From the NCBI RefSeq assembly GCF_007096885.1, contig NZ_VJNO01000051.1, forward strand, positions 1 to 39,829: a stretch of 39,829 nucleotides of DNA. Reading direction: 5' to 3'. Source of the DNA: Streptomyces sp. 130. GTDB taxonomy: Bacteria; Actinomycetota; Actinomycetes; Streptomycetales; Streptomycetaceae. Shown piece by piece: positions 22,715 to 30,078 of the stretch (position 1 is its first letter; each line of letters opens with the position of its first letter). Below the pieces are notes generated by a model, which did not search any database, was not told the DNA's origin, and saw nothing but the letters and a program-made list of their open reading frames with translations. A program made the position numbers and the translations under genes.

Positions 22715-23628
22715 CCGCCGTCCGCACCGTCCTCGGTGACATCGCGCCCGGGGAGCTGGGGGTCTGCGACTCCCACGACCACCTCTTCCTGCGCAGCCCG
22801 GTGCTGCCCGGGCAGGAGCTGGACGACCCCCTGTCGGCGGCCGAACGGCTGCGCGCCTTCCACGCGCTGGGCGGCCGGGCCGTCGTGCAGTGGACGCCGC
22901 ACGGCATGGGGCGTGGCGCCGACGCCCTGGCCGCGCTCTCCCGGGCCACGGGCACGCATGTGGTCGCCGCGACAGGGCTGCACCAGGCGGTGCACTACCC
23001 GCCGGAACTGCTGGACCGGATCAAGGACGACCTCGCCGCGCTCTTCGTCGCCGAACTCACCGAGGGCATCGGCGCCACGGGGGTGCGGGCGGGCCTGATC
23101 AAGGTGGCCGGCGCCTTCCACACGCTCGACGCGCACGCCCGGCTCACCATGACCGCGGCGGCCGGGGCCCATCACCGCACGGGCGCGCCGATCGCCGTCC
23201 ACCTGGAGCTGGGCACGGCCGCGCTCGATGTCCTGGAGCTGCTGTGCGGTGAGCTGGGCGTCCCGCCGCACCGGGTGATCCTCGGCCACCTCGGCCGCTC
23301 CCCGGACGGGGTGGTGCAGCGGGAGGCGGCGCGGGCGGGGGCCTTCCTGGCGTTCGACGGGCCGTCGCGGGCCAACCACGCGACGGACTGGCGGCTGCCG
23401 GAGGAGCTGGCGGAGCTGGCCGGGGCGGGGTTCACCGGGCAGTTGCTGCTGGGCGGTGACACGACGGTCCCGGAGACCCCCGGCATGCCGTACCTGCTGC
23501 GCCGGCTGCGTCCCCGCCTTGAGGAGGTGCTGGGCGCCGAGGCCGTGGAGACGGTGCTGGTGGCGAATCCGGCGCGGGCGTTCGCGTTCGAGGCGCCGGT
23601 GGCGGGCGGGCCGTCCCGGGGCGCCTGA
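22708..23628 (+). CDS. Phosphotriesterase-family metal hydrolase
   Basis: This 306-residue amidohydrolase-fold enzyme has metal ligands at His23 and His25 in CDSHDHLFL, the bridging Lys in LIKVAGAF, His in IAVHLELG, His in ILGHLGRSPD and Asp in LGGDTTVP. Homologues hydrolyse lactones, phosphotriesters or N-acyl bonds; the native substrate here is unknown. It is slightly shorter than typical (about 320-350). The GTG start overlaps the preceding stop by seven bases, with GAAGGGGCG before it. It is the last gene of the TetR operon and ends in a hairpin shared with the convergent ROK gene. Confidence 0.88.
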   Translation: MVAAVRTVLGDIAPGELGVCDSHDHLFLRSPVLPGQELDDPLSAAERLRAFHALGGRAVVQWTPHGMGRGADALAALSRATGTHVVAATGLHQAVHYPPELLDRIKDDLAALFVAELTEGIGATGVRAGLIKVAGAFHTLDAHARLTMTAAAGAHHRTGAPIAVHLELGTAALDVLELLCGELGVPPHRVILGHLGRSPDGVVQREAARAGAFLAFDGPSRANHATDWRLPEELAELAGAGFTGQLLLGGDTTVPETPGMPYLLRRLRPRLEEVLGAEAVETVLVANPARAFAFEAPVAGGPSRGA

Positions 23629-23658
23629 GCCCCGCGGGGGCCCTCAGGCCAGCGCCCC
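23618..23658. terminator. Bidirectional terminator covering two stop codons
   Basis: GGGGCGCCTGAG pairs with CTCAGG-CCA-GCGCCCC (three-base bulge), with further G-C pairs inside. The hairpin contains the stop codons of both convergent genes, which are only 15 bp apart. Confidence 0.65.
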
Positions 23659-24858
23659 CAGCGGGTCGTCCAGGACCGGCTGCCAGGCCAGTTCCGCCGC
23701 CCCGACCAGGCTGTTGTGGTCGAGGGTGCAGGGCAGGATCGGCACGCTCCCGCTGCGGCCCCAGAGGCTGCGGTCGGCGACCACCGCGCGCAGCCGCTCG
23801 GGGTCGGCGTCGAGCAGCGCGCGGTGCAGCCCGCCGAGGATGATCCGGTCCGGGTTGAGGATGTTGACGAGTCCGGCGAGCCCCAGGCCGAGCCGGTCGA
23901 TCAGCTCCTCGGCGGCGGTGCGCACGGCCGGGTCCCCGTACTCGCCGCGCAGCAGGTCCCCGGACTGCTTGAGCAGCGACACCTCGGGGCCCGGGGTGCG
24001 CCCGGCGGCGGTGAGGAAGGCGAGCGGGTCCGTCTCGACGTCCAGGCAGCCGCGCCCCCCGCAGTGGCAGGGGCGCCCCTCCGGGTTGACGGTGAGGTGT
24101 CCGACCTCCAGGGCGAGCCCCGAACTCCCGGTGTGCAGGCGGCCGTCGAGGACGAGCGCCCCGCCCACACCCCGGTGCCCGGTGGCGACGCACAGCAGGT
24201 GCTGGGCCTCGCGCCCGGCGCCGTGGCGGTGTTCGGCGAGCGCGGCGAGGTTGACGTCGTTGCCGGTGAACGCCGGTCCCCCGATGCCCGCTGTGCGTAC
24301 GCAGGTGGCGAAGATCTCGCGGACCGGGGCGCCGGCGGGCCAGGCGATGTGGAGCGGGTTGAGAGCGGTGCCCTCCGGTTCGGCGACCGCCGACGGCACC
24401 GCGAGGCCGGCCCCGACGCACCGCAGCCCGCTGTCCCGGAGCAGCCGTGCGCAGTGGTCCACGACCTCGCCGATGACCTGGGCCGGGTCGGCGGTGATGG
24501 TGACGCTGCCGGGGGAGGTCGCGACGAGCCGGCCGCCGAGGCCGACGAGCGCGGCGCGGAAGCCGTCCGCGTGGACCTGGGCGGCGACGGCCACCGGACC
24601 GGACTCCCGCACGGCCAGCCGGTGCGAGGGCCGGCCCTGCGAACCCGCCGCCGAACCGGGGCTGGAGTCGACCCGGATGAGGCCGAGGGCTTCCAGCTCG
24701 GCGGCGACCGCGCCCGCCGTCGCGCGGGTGACCCCCAGCTCCGAGGTGAGGACGGCGCGCGTGGGCGCTCGTCCGGTGTGGACCAGTTCCAGGGCGGGTC
24801 CGAGCGCGCTGCGGCCCCTCTCCAACTTCGTCCGGGTGGTGGTCACCTTGCCGTTCAT
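23644..24858 (-). CDS. ROK family transcriptional repressor
   Basis: This 404-residue protein of NagC/XylR type has an N-terminal winged helix (APTRAVLTSELGVTRATAGA) followed by a ROK sugar-binding domain. GGALVLDGRLHTGSSGLALE and VGHLTVNPEG are sugar-binding motifs, and CHCGGRGCLDVE is the ROK zinc motif. The ATP-binding site looks incomplete, as expected for a repressor. The ATG at 24858 is preferred over longer in-frame starts, giving MNGKVTTTRTKLERGRS. It is divergent from an MFS transporter across 156 bp, so control of that transporter by a sugar is likely. Confidence 0.88.
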   Translation of the reverse strand: MNGKVTTTRTKLERGRSALGPALELVHTGRAPTRAVLTSELGVTRATAGAVAAELEALGLIRVDSSPGSAAGSQGRPSHRLAVRESGPVAVAAQVHADGFRAALVGLGGRLVATSPGSVTITADPAQVIGEVVDHCARLLRDSGLRCVGAGLAVPSAVAEPEGTALNPLHIAWPAGAPVREIFATCVRTAGIGGPAFTGNDVNLAALAEHRHGAGREAQHLLCVATGHRGVGGALVLDGRLHTGSSGLALEVGHLTVNPEGRPCHCGGRGCLDVETDPLAFLTAAGRTPGPEVSLLKQSGDLLRGEYGDPAVRTAAEELIDRLGLGLAGLVNILNPDRIILGGLHRALLDADPERLRAVVADRSLWGRSGSVPILPCTLDHNSLVGAAELAWQPVLDDPLGALA

Positions 24859-24977
24859 GGGGGCGAGTCTCCCATGATCCGGAGGTTCATCCGACGCCGT
24901 GGTGGCCGGTCCGCCCCGGGCGGCGGGCCCTCGCGCACTTTGGGGCCAGGCGCGTCGGGCCGGGCGGGGCATCCGTC

Positions 24978-25007
24978 TTGCACCGGGCGCGGGGCCGCCC
25001 CTATGCT
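24978..25007 (+). promoter_or_regulatory. Leaderless promoter of the MFS transporter
   Basis: TTGCAC at 24978-24983 and TATGCT at 25002-25007 are 18 bp apart. The GTG at 25015 follows seven bases after the -10, where transcription should begin. Confidence 0.55.
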
Positions 25008-25014
25008 GAGTTTT

Positions 25015-26238
25015 GTGCCGCAACTAAACAAACTGCGGACGGCACTTCCGGGGGGACCGGGCGGCAACACCGCCCCGCTCTCGTCGGCCCGTCTCCGTAC
25101 CGCGCTGACCGTGTTCTTCGCCCTCGACGGTTTCCTCTTCGCCGGCTGGGTGGTCCGCATCCCGGCCATCAAGCACCAGACCGGCGCCTCGGCCGCCACC
25201 CTCGGCCTCGCACTCCTCGGCGTCTCCGCCGGTGCCGTGATCACCATGACGCTCACCGGCCGGCTCTGCCGCCGGTTCGGCAGCCATGCGGTGACCGTGG
25301 TCTGCGGCGCTCTCCTCTCCCTCAGCATCGCGCTGCCCGCCCGGACGCACTCGGCCCTGTCGCTGGGGCTCGTGCTCCTGCTCTTCGGGGCCGCGTACGG
25401 CGGGGCGAACGTGGCGATGAACAGCGCCGCGGTGGACCTGGTCGCCGCCCTGCGCCGCCCCGTGATGCCCAGCTTCCACGCCGCGTTCAGCCTCGGCGGG
25501 ATGCTCGGCGCCGGGCTCGGCGGGCTGGTCGCGGGCGGCCTCTCGCCCTCCGCGCACCTCTCTCTCCTGACCGGGATCGGACTGGTCGTCACCGCGCTCG
25601 CGGGCCGGGTCCTCCTGCGGCACCCGGCGCCCGTGGCCCCGGAAGCCGCGGACGCGCCGCCCGCCGGCCGGTCCGGGCAGCGGCTGTCCGGGCGGGCGCG
25701 CAGGGTGGTGCTGCTGTTCGGCCTGATCGCGCTCTGCACCGCCTACGGCGAAGGCGCGCTGGCCGACTGGGGCGCCCTCCACCTGGAACAGGACCTGCAC
25801 GCCCGCCCCGGGGTGGCCGCCGCCGGATACTCGCTGTTCGCACTCGCCATGACGGCCGGCCGGCTCAGCGGCACCGCTCTCCTCGAACGGCTCGGGCAGA
25901 CCCGCACGCTGGTCGCGGGCGGCGCCACGGCGGCCGCCGGGATGCTCCTGGGCTCGCTCGCCCCGACCGCCTGGCTGGCGCTGCTCGGCTTCGCGGTCAC
26001 CGGAATCGGCCTCGCCAACATCTTCCCGGTGGCGGTCGGCCGGGCGGGCGAGCTGGCCGGGCCCGGCGGGGTCGCGGCGGCCTCGACGCTCGGTTACGGC
26101 GGCATGCTGCTCGGGCCGCCCGCGATCGGCTTCCTGGCCGACTGGTTCTCCCTGCCGGTGGCCCTGACCACGGTGGCGGTGCTGGCGGGTGCGGCGGCGG
26201 CCCTGGGCTACGGCGCCCGCAGGACGGCACACAACTGA
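25015..26238 (+). CDS. MFS transporter (FucP/YbjJ-like)
   Basis: This 407-residue, 12-helix transporter reads LTVFFALDGFLFAGWVVRIPAIK in helix 1 and its loop, then GRLCRRFGSHAV (motif A), AAYGGANVAMNSAAVDL in helix 4, SFHAAFSLGGMLGAGLGGLV in helix 5 and GEGALADWGALHLEQDL after the central loop. These are typical of the YbjJ/FucP-like MFS group linked to sugars or small solutes. An ATG at 25003 is in frame, but it lies within the promoter -10; the leaderless GTG at 25015 is preferred. Regulation by the divergent ROK protein is inferred. The stop lies inside the first unit of a tandem repeat. Confidence 0.88.
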   Translation: MPQLNKLRTALPGGPGGNTAPLSSARLRTALTVFFALDGFLFAGWVVRIPAIKHQTGASAATLGLALLGVSAGAVITMTLTGRLCRRFGSHAVTVVCGALLSLSIALPARTHSALSLGLVLLLFGAAYGGANVAMNSAAVDLVAALRRPVMPSFHAAFSLGGMLGAGLGGLVAGGLSPSAHLSLLTGIGLVVTALAGRVLLRHPAPVAPEAADAPPAGRSGQRLSGRARRVVLLFGLIALCTAYGEGALADWGALHLEQDLHARPGVAAAGYSLFALAMTAGRLSGTALLERLGQTRTLVAGGATAAAGMLLGSLAPTAWLALLGFAVTGIGLANIFPVAVGRAGELAGPGGVAAASTLGYGGMLLGPPAIGFLADWFSLPVALTTVAVLAGAAAALGYGARRTAHN

Positions 26239-26458
26239 CCGCTCTCGCGCCGACGGTGGCCCTGCCCACGATGGCGGCACCCACGGGCACGACAGCAGCC
26301 CCGGGCCACAGCACCCACAGGACAGCACACAACCGACCACTCAGGCGCCGCCGGTGCCCCTGGCCCACGATGGCGGCACCCACGGGCACGACAGCAGCCC
26401 CGGGCCACAGCACCCACAGAACGACGCACAACTGACCACTCAGGCAACGACGGTGGCC
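26221..26458. repeat. Tandem direct repeat, about 98 bp x 2.4
   Basis: Unit 1 is 26221-26318 (98 bp), unit 2 is 26319-26417 (99 bp) and a partial third is 26418-26458. The last 50 or so bases of units 1 and 2 (from CCCACGATGGCGGCACCCAC onward) are identical; the first part differs at about ten positions. Unit 1 contains the final six codons and the TGA of the MFS gene; in unit 2 the TGA has become CGA and in unit 3 it is TGA again. The repeat therefore looks like duplication of the MFS 3' end and its flank. Confidence 0.85.
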
Positions 26459-26509
26459 GGGCTCCGGAAGGCCGCCCTCCCGAGGCCGCCCGGGTGGCAC
26501 AATCCGGCC

Positions 26510-27277
26510 ATGAGGATCACCGAACACATAGCGGCCCTGGCCGCCGAGGGCCACCTGCTGGCGGACGCGGCCGACGAGGCGGGCTCCGCGGCCCCGGTGC
26601 CGACCTGTCCCGACTGGCGGGTGCGCGATCTGCTCGGGCACACCGCCATGGCGCACGCCTGGGCCGCCGCCTTCGTGCGCGAGGGCCACACCTCGTACGT
26701 CCCCGACGGCGGCGAACCGGAGCTCGACGGGCCGGAGTTGTCGGCCCACTTCCGCGAAGGACACCGGCTCCTGGTGGAGGCGCTGGAGAACGCGCCGCAG
26801 GACCTGGCGTGCTGGTCGTTCCTGCCCGCACCCTCACCGCTGGCCTTCTGGGCCCGCCGCCAGGCCCATGAGACGACGATCCACCGGGTGGACGCCGAGT
26901 CCGCACGCGGCGGCGGCCTCTCCCCCGTCGCGCCGGCCTTCGCGCTGGACGGCATCGACGAGCTCCTGCGGGGGATGCACGCCCGCCCGAAGAGCAGGGT
27001 GCGCACCGGGAGCCCGCGTACGCTGCGGGTGCGGGCGACGGACACGGACACGGGCGCGGACACCGTGTGGACCGTACGGCTGTCCGACGAGCCGCCGGTG
27101 GCGGTGCGCGAGGAGACGCCGGCCGGGACGGACGCCGTGGACTGCGAGCTGAGCGCGCCGGCCGGGACGCTCTACCTCGCCCTGTGGAACCGGCTTCCGC
27201 TCTCCGACCTGACGGTGACCGGGGACGAGGAGCTGGCCCGGCTCTGGCGCGACCGCTCCTCGATCACCTGGTCCTGA
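26510..27277 (+). CDS. Maleylpyruvate isomerase/mycothiol-dependent family protein (DinB-like)
   Basis: This 255-residue protein has an N-terminal DinB-like four-helix bundle with CPDWRVRDLLGHTAMAHAW and RRQAHETTIHRVDAE, the His-rich metal-binding motifs of the TIGR03083/MDMPI group, and a C-terminal domain with strand WTVRLSDEPP and the ending LYLALWNRLPLSDLTVTGDE. Members are mycothiol-dependent isomerases or thiol transferases; the substrate is not known. ATG 26510 is preferred; the in-frame upstream ORF is the tandem repeat. CACAAT lies six bases before the ATG, so it may also be leaderless. Confidence 0.88.
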   Translation: MRITEHIAALAAEGHLLADAADEAGSAAPVPTCPDWRVRDLLGHTAMAHAWAAAFVREGHTSYVPDGGEPELDGPELSAHFREGHRLLVEALENAPQDLACWSFLPAPSPLAFWARRQAHETTIHRVDAESARGGGLSPVAPAFALDGIDELLRGMHARPKSRVRTGSPRTLRVRATDTDTGADTVWTVRLSDEPPVAVREETPAGTDAVDCELSAPAGTLYLALWNRLPLSDLTVTGDEELARLWRDRSSITWS

Positions 27278-27289
27278 CGCCGTACCGGC

Positions 27290-28036
27290 TCAGCCCGGCC
27301 GGCCCAGGAGGCCCACCGTGCGGGCCAGTTCCGTGACGGCTCGGCGGAAGAACACCTCCCGGGCCTCCACCACCCGGTTGAACTGGCCGAACACCTCGAA
27401 GGAGATCAGCCCGAACAGCTGCGCCCAGGCCGCGACGAGCGGGGCGGCCACCGCCGGGGCCAGCCCGGGGGCCACGTCGGCGGCGAGCCGTTCGGCCTCC
27501 GGGCGCAGCTCGTCCGGGAGCGGCATCAGCGCCAGGCCCTCGTCGCGGCCGGCCTCCTCCACGATGGCGATGAGCACCATCCCGACGCGCGCCGCGGGGC
27601 CGACGGTGTCCTGCGGAGCCGAGTAACCGGGCACGGGCGAGCCGTAGATGAGCGCGTACTCGTGGGGGTGCGCCAGCGCCCAGTCGCGTACGGCGCAGGC
27701 GACGGCGACCCACCGGGTGAGACCGGTGGCGCGAGCACCGGTGGCGCGAGCACCGGCTCCGGGCTCCCCCGCGCCTGCGCCGGGCTCACCGGCGGCGGCG
27801 CGTTCGGCGGCCTCGCCGACCGCGTCGTAGGCGTCGACGATGAGTGCGGTCAGCAGGTCGTCCCGGCTGGGGAAGTAGCGGTAGAGGGCCGAGGAGACCA
27901 TGCCCAGCTCGCGCGCGACGGCGCGCAGCGACAGCTTCGCCGCGCCCTCGGCGGCGAGCTGCTTCCTCGCCTCGTCCTTGATGGCGGCGGTGACTTCGAT
28001 ACGGGCCCGTTCCCTGGCTCCCCGGACAGCGCTCAT
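27290..28036 (-). CDS. TetR family transcriptional regulator
   Basis: This 248-residue regulator has the helix-turn-helix AKLSLRAVARELGMVSSALY followed by RYFPSRDDLLTAL. It carries a TetR_C_13-type domain, including EYALIYGSPVPGYSAPQDT, a motif seen in streptomycete TetR proteins with WHG-like C-termini. An internal low-complexity loop around residues 85-105 is built from repeated GEPGAGA and RATGA units. The start is ATG 28036, giving MSAVRGARERARIEV; longer in-frame starts would run through the operator. It is divergent from a deazaflavin reductase-like gene, with two matched palindromes between them. Confidence 0.9.
   Translation of the reverse strand: MSAVRGARERARIEVTAAIKDEARKQLAAEGAAKLSLRAVARELGMVSSALYRYFPSRDDLLTALIVDAYDAVGEAAERAAAGEPGAGAGEPGAGARATGARATGLTRWVAVACAVRDWALAHPHEYALIYGSPVPGYSAPQDTVGPAARVGMVLIAIVEEAGRDEGLALMPLPDELRPEAERLAADVAPGLAPAVAAPLVAAWAQLFGLISFEVFGQFNRVVEAREVFFRRAVTELARTVGLLGRPG
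27722..27785. repeat. Short in-frame tandem repeats inside the TetR gene
   Basis: A 15-bp unit, ACCGGTGGCGCGAGC, occurs twice in a row at 27722-27751 and is followed by a second imperfect repeat. They encode RATGA x2 and GEPGAGA x2. All changes keep the reading frame, so loop length may vary between strains. Confidence 0.75.
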
Positions 28037-28076
28037 GGGCCTCAGTCTGCCACGCGTACAGAGCGGCGACCAAAAA

Positions 28077-28093
28077 CGAGAGCAGTGCTCTTG
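28077..28093. promoter_or_regulatory. Operator palindrome 1 (TetR/reductase region)
   Basis: AGAGCA-G-TGCTCT is a perfect 6-1-6 palindrome, with one more near-match on each side. It lies 41 bp upstream of the TetR start and matches the site centred 53 bp away. Confidence 0.65.
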
Positions 28094-28129
28094 CTTTTGA
28101 GCACCGCTCCCGTGCACACTGATCTCAAG

Positions 28130-28146
28130 CGAGAGCACTGCTCTCG
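28130..28146. promoter_or_regulatory. Operator palindrome 2 (TetR/reductase region)
   Basis: CGAGAGCA-C-TGCTCTCG is a perfect 8-1-8 palindrome, 30 bp upstream of the reductase-like ATG. It is the same motif as the first site. A weaker dyad, GAGC-ACC-GCTC, lies between at 28099-28109. Confidence 0.7.
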
Positions 28147-28176
28147 AAAAGCTCTCTCCACCCTGGGGGTCACACC

Positions 28177-28641
28177 ATGTCGCCGTCGCAGACGCAGCCG
28201 TACTACCTGCAGGGCAGCCCGCTCAACGTGCGCTTCAACAGCCTCGTCGGCTGGCTCGCGCGGCATGGAATCAGCCTGCTCGGCTCGCAGGAGCTCTCCG
28301 TGCGGGGCCGCAAGAGCGGCAAGATGCAGCGCGTGCCGGTCAACCCGCACACCTACGAGGGGGTCCGCTATCTGGTGTCGGCCCGAGGCCACTCGCAGTG
28401 GGTGCGCAACATGCGGGCGGCCGGCGGCGGGGAGCTGCGCCGAGGCCGCAGGACGCGGGCCTTCTCGGCCGTGGAGATCGCGGACGACGCGCACAAGGCG
28501 GCCGTCATCCGCGCCTACCTGGAGCGGTGGGGCTGGGAGGTCAATCAGTACTTCCAGGGCATCACGGCGAAGTCCACGGACGCCGAGATCCTGGCGGCCT
28601 GCCCGGACCACCCGGTCTTCCGGATCGGCGCGGAGGGCTGA
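28177..28641 (+). CDS. Deazaflavin (F420)-dependent nitroreductase-like family protein
   Basis: This 154-residue protein belongs to the split-beta-barrel group of Ddn/DUF385 proteins. GRKSGKMQRVPVNPH and YLVSARGHSQWVRNMRAAGG are the F420-binding motifs; reduction of quinones, nitro compounds or other electrophiles by F420H2 is known for the family. The start ATG follows two operator palindromes shared with the divergent TetR gene. The stop overlaps the left arm of a strong hairpin. Specific substrate not known. Confidence 0.88.
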   Translation: MSPSQTQPYYLQGSPLNVRFNSLVGWLARHGISLLGSQELSVRGRKSGKMQRVPVNPHTYEGVRYLVSARGHSQWVRNMRAAGGGELRRGRRTRAFSAVEIADDAHKAAVIRAYLERWGWEVNQYFQGITAKSTDAEILAACPDHPVFRIGAEG

Positions 28642-28665
28642 CGCACGGACGGCGCGTCAGCCCTC
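28633..28665. terminator. Bidirectional hairpin between convergent genes
   Basis: The perfect 12-bp arms GAGGGCTGACGC and GCGTCAGCCCTC enclose nine bases. The left arm includes the reductase stop codon; the hairpin lies before the convergent flavoprotein gene's stop at 28680. Confidence 0.78.
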
Positions 28666-28679
28666 TCGAGCCCCGCGCC

Positions 28680-29939
28680 CTATCGGTCCATCGCCGAGAG
28701 CGCCCGCTGGGCCAGCGGGTGCGAACGGACCAGCTCGGCCAGCGAGGTCGTGCCGCGGGTGACACCCGCGAACGCGTTCCACGCCGGGCGGAAGCCCGTC
28801 AGCACGGCGTGCAGCAGGCCCGGGCGGCGCTCGAACAGCTTCAGCATGCGCCGGCCCACGCTCATCTCGACGCCCAGCCCGGCCTTGATGGCGAAGGCGT
28901 AGTTGAGCGCCTGGCGGCGGGCGTCCACCGCGTCGTGCGCCTCGGCGACGCGCACCGCCCACTCACCGGCCAGCCGTCCCGAGCGCAGTGCGAAGGAGAT
29001 GCCCTCGCGGGTCCACGGCTCCAGCAGGCCGGCCGCGTCACCGCAGACCAGCACCCGGCCGCGCGAGAGCGGCGAGTCCTCGCTGCGGCAGCGCGTGAGG
29101 TGGCCGGAGGAGATCTTCGGCTCGAAGCCGGCGAGGCCGAGCCGTGCGACGAAGTCCTCCAGATACCGTTTGGTGCCGGCGCCGTCACCGCGCGCGGAGA
29201 TCACGCCGACCGTCAGGGTGTCGCCCTTGGGGAACACCCAGCCGTAACTTCCGGGCATCGGCCCCCAGTCGATGAGGACGCGGCCCGCCCAGTCCTCCGC
29301 CACGGTGGGCGGCACCGGGATCTCCGCCTCCAGGCCGAGGTCGACCTGGTCCAGCTTCACCCCGACATGGGCTCCTATCCGCCCGGCGCTGCCGTCGGCG
29401 CCGACCACCGCGCGGGCCAGGACCGTCTCACCGCCGGCCAGCACGACCGCGACCGTGCGCCGGTCGGGCACCGCGGCACCGTGCTGCTCCACCCGCGAGA
29501 CGGTCGCCCCGGTGCGCAGTTCGGCGCCGGCCTTCTGCGCCTGCTCGACGAGCCCGGCGTCGAACTCGGGGCGGTTGATGAGGCCGAACAGCATCCGCTT
29601 CGAGCGGCGGGTGCGCGCCAGCCTGCCGTTGAGCGAGAAGGTGACCGCGTGGATGCGGTCTTGCAGGGGCAGTTCGAACCCGGGCGGCAACGCGTCGCGC
29701 GAGTATCCGATGATGCCGCCGCCGCACGTCTTGTAACGGGGCAGCTCCGCCTTCTCCAGGAGCAGTACCTTACGGCCGGCGACGGCCGCCGCGTATGCCG
29801 CGGAGGCTCCCGCCGGTCCGGCGCCGACTACGACGACGTCCCACACGGACGACTCTTCGTGCTCATGTCCGGCGTCTGCGTTCTCGCTGCTCACGATGTG
29901 CTTCTGCTCCCGATCCGACCAGTGGCCCAAGCTGCTCAC
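28680..29939 (-). CDS. Geranylgeranyl reductase-family FAD oxidoreductase
   Basis: This is a flavoprotein of up to 419 residues. Near residue 34 it has the dinucleotide-binding motif VVVGAGPAGASAAYAAAVAG, then LLLEKAELPRYKTCGGG (family signature), VGADGSAGRIG, and VCGDAAGLLEPWTREGISFA, the second FAD-binding motif. Family members reduce double bonds of prenyl chains of lipids, menaquinone or pigments; isoprenoid reduction is thus likely, but the substrate is not evident. The GTG at 29939 has AGGA four bases upstream; a second GTG at 29894 is nearly as good. It is divergent from the dipeptidase. Confidence 0.88.
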   Translation of the reverse strand: MSSLGHWSDREQKHIVSSENADAGHEHEESSVWDVVVVGAGPAGASAAYAAAVAGRKVLLLEKAELPRYKTCGGGIIGYSRDALPPGFELPLQDRIHAVTFSLNGRLARTRRSKRMLFGLINRPEFDAGLVEQAQKAGAELRTGATVSRVEQHGAAVPDRRTVAVVLAGGETVLARAVVGADGSAGRIGAHVGVKLDQVDLGLEAEIPVPPTVAEDWAGRVLIDWGPMPGSYGWVFPKGDTLTVGVISARGDGAGTKRYLEDFVARLGLAGFEPKISSGHLTRCRSEDSPLSRGRVLVCGDAAGLLEPWTREGISFALRSGRLAGEWAVRVAEAHDAVDARRQALNYAFAIKAGLGVEMSVGRRMLKLFERRPGLLHAVLTGFRPAWNAFAGVTRGTTSLAELVRSHPLAQRALSAMDR

Positions 29940-30078
29940 GGCATCCTACGGCGCGTTCTGGCCGAGAAACGCTGTGGGAGGATCGGCCGAGTCTCCGACG
30001 TACGCGCGACGCCGCACTCCAGGCGGGCGAGTAACCGGAAACGTACACATAACGTCGCACCTACCAGGAGCGTGCCCC

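Noticed and set aside
23716..25014. Long N-terminal extension of the MFS frame
   Set aside because: It overlaps the ROK repressor antisense; the membrane protein begins only near 25015, just after a good promoter.
26221..26458. CRISPR-like array
   Set aside because: The units are contiguous (98-99 bp) without distinct spacers and there is no cas gene.
26239..26509. Repeat region read as coding upstream of the MDMPI-like protein
   Set aside because: The in-frame peptide (repeating HDGGTHGHDSSPGPQ) comes from duplicated non-coding DNA; the family start is at 26510.
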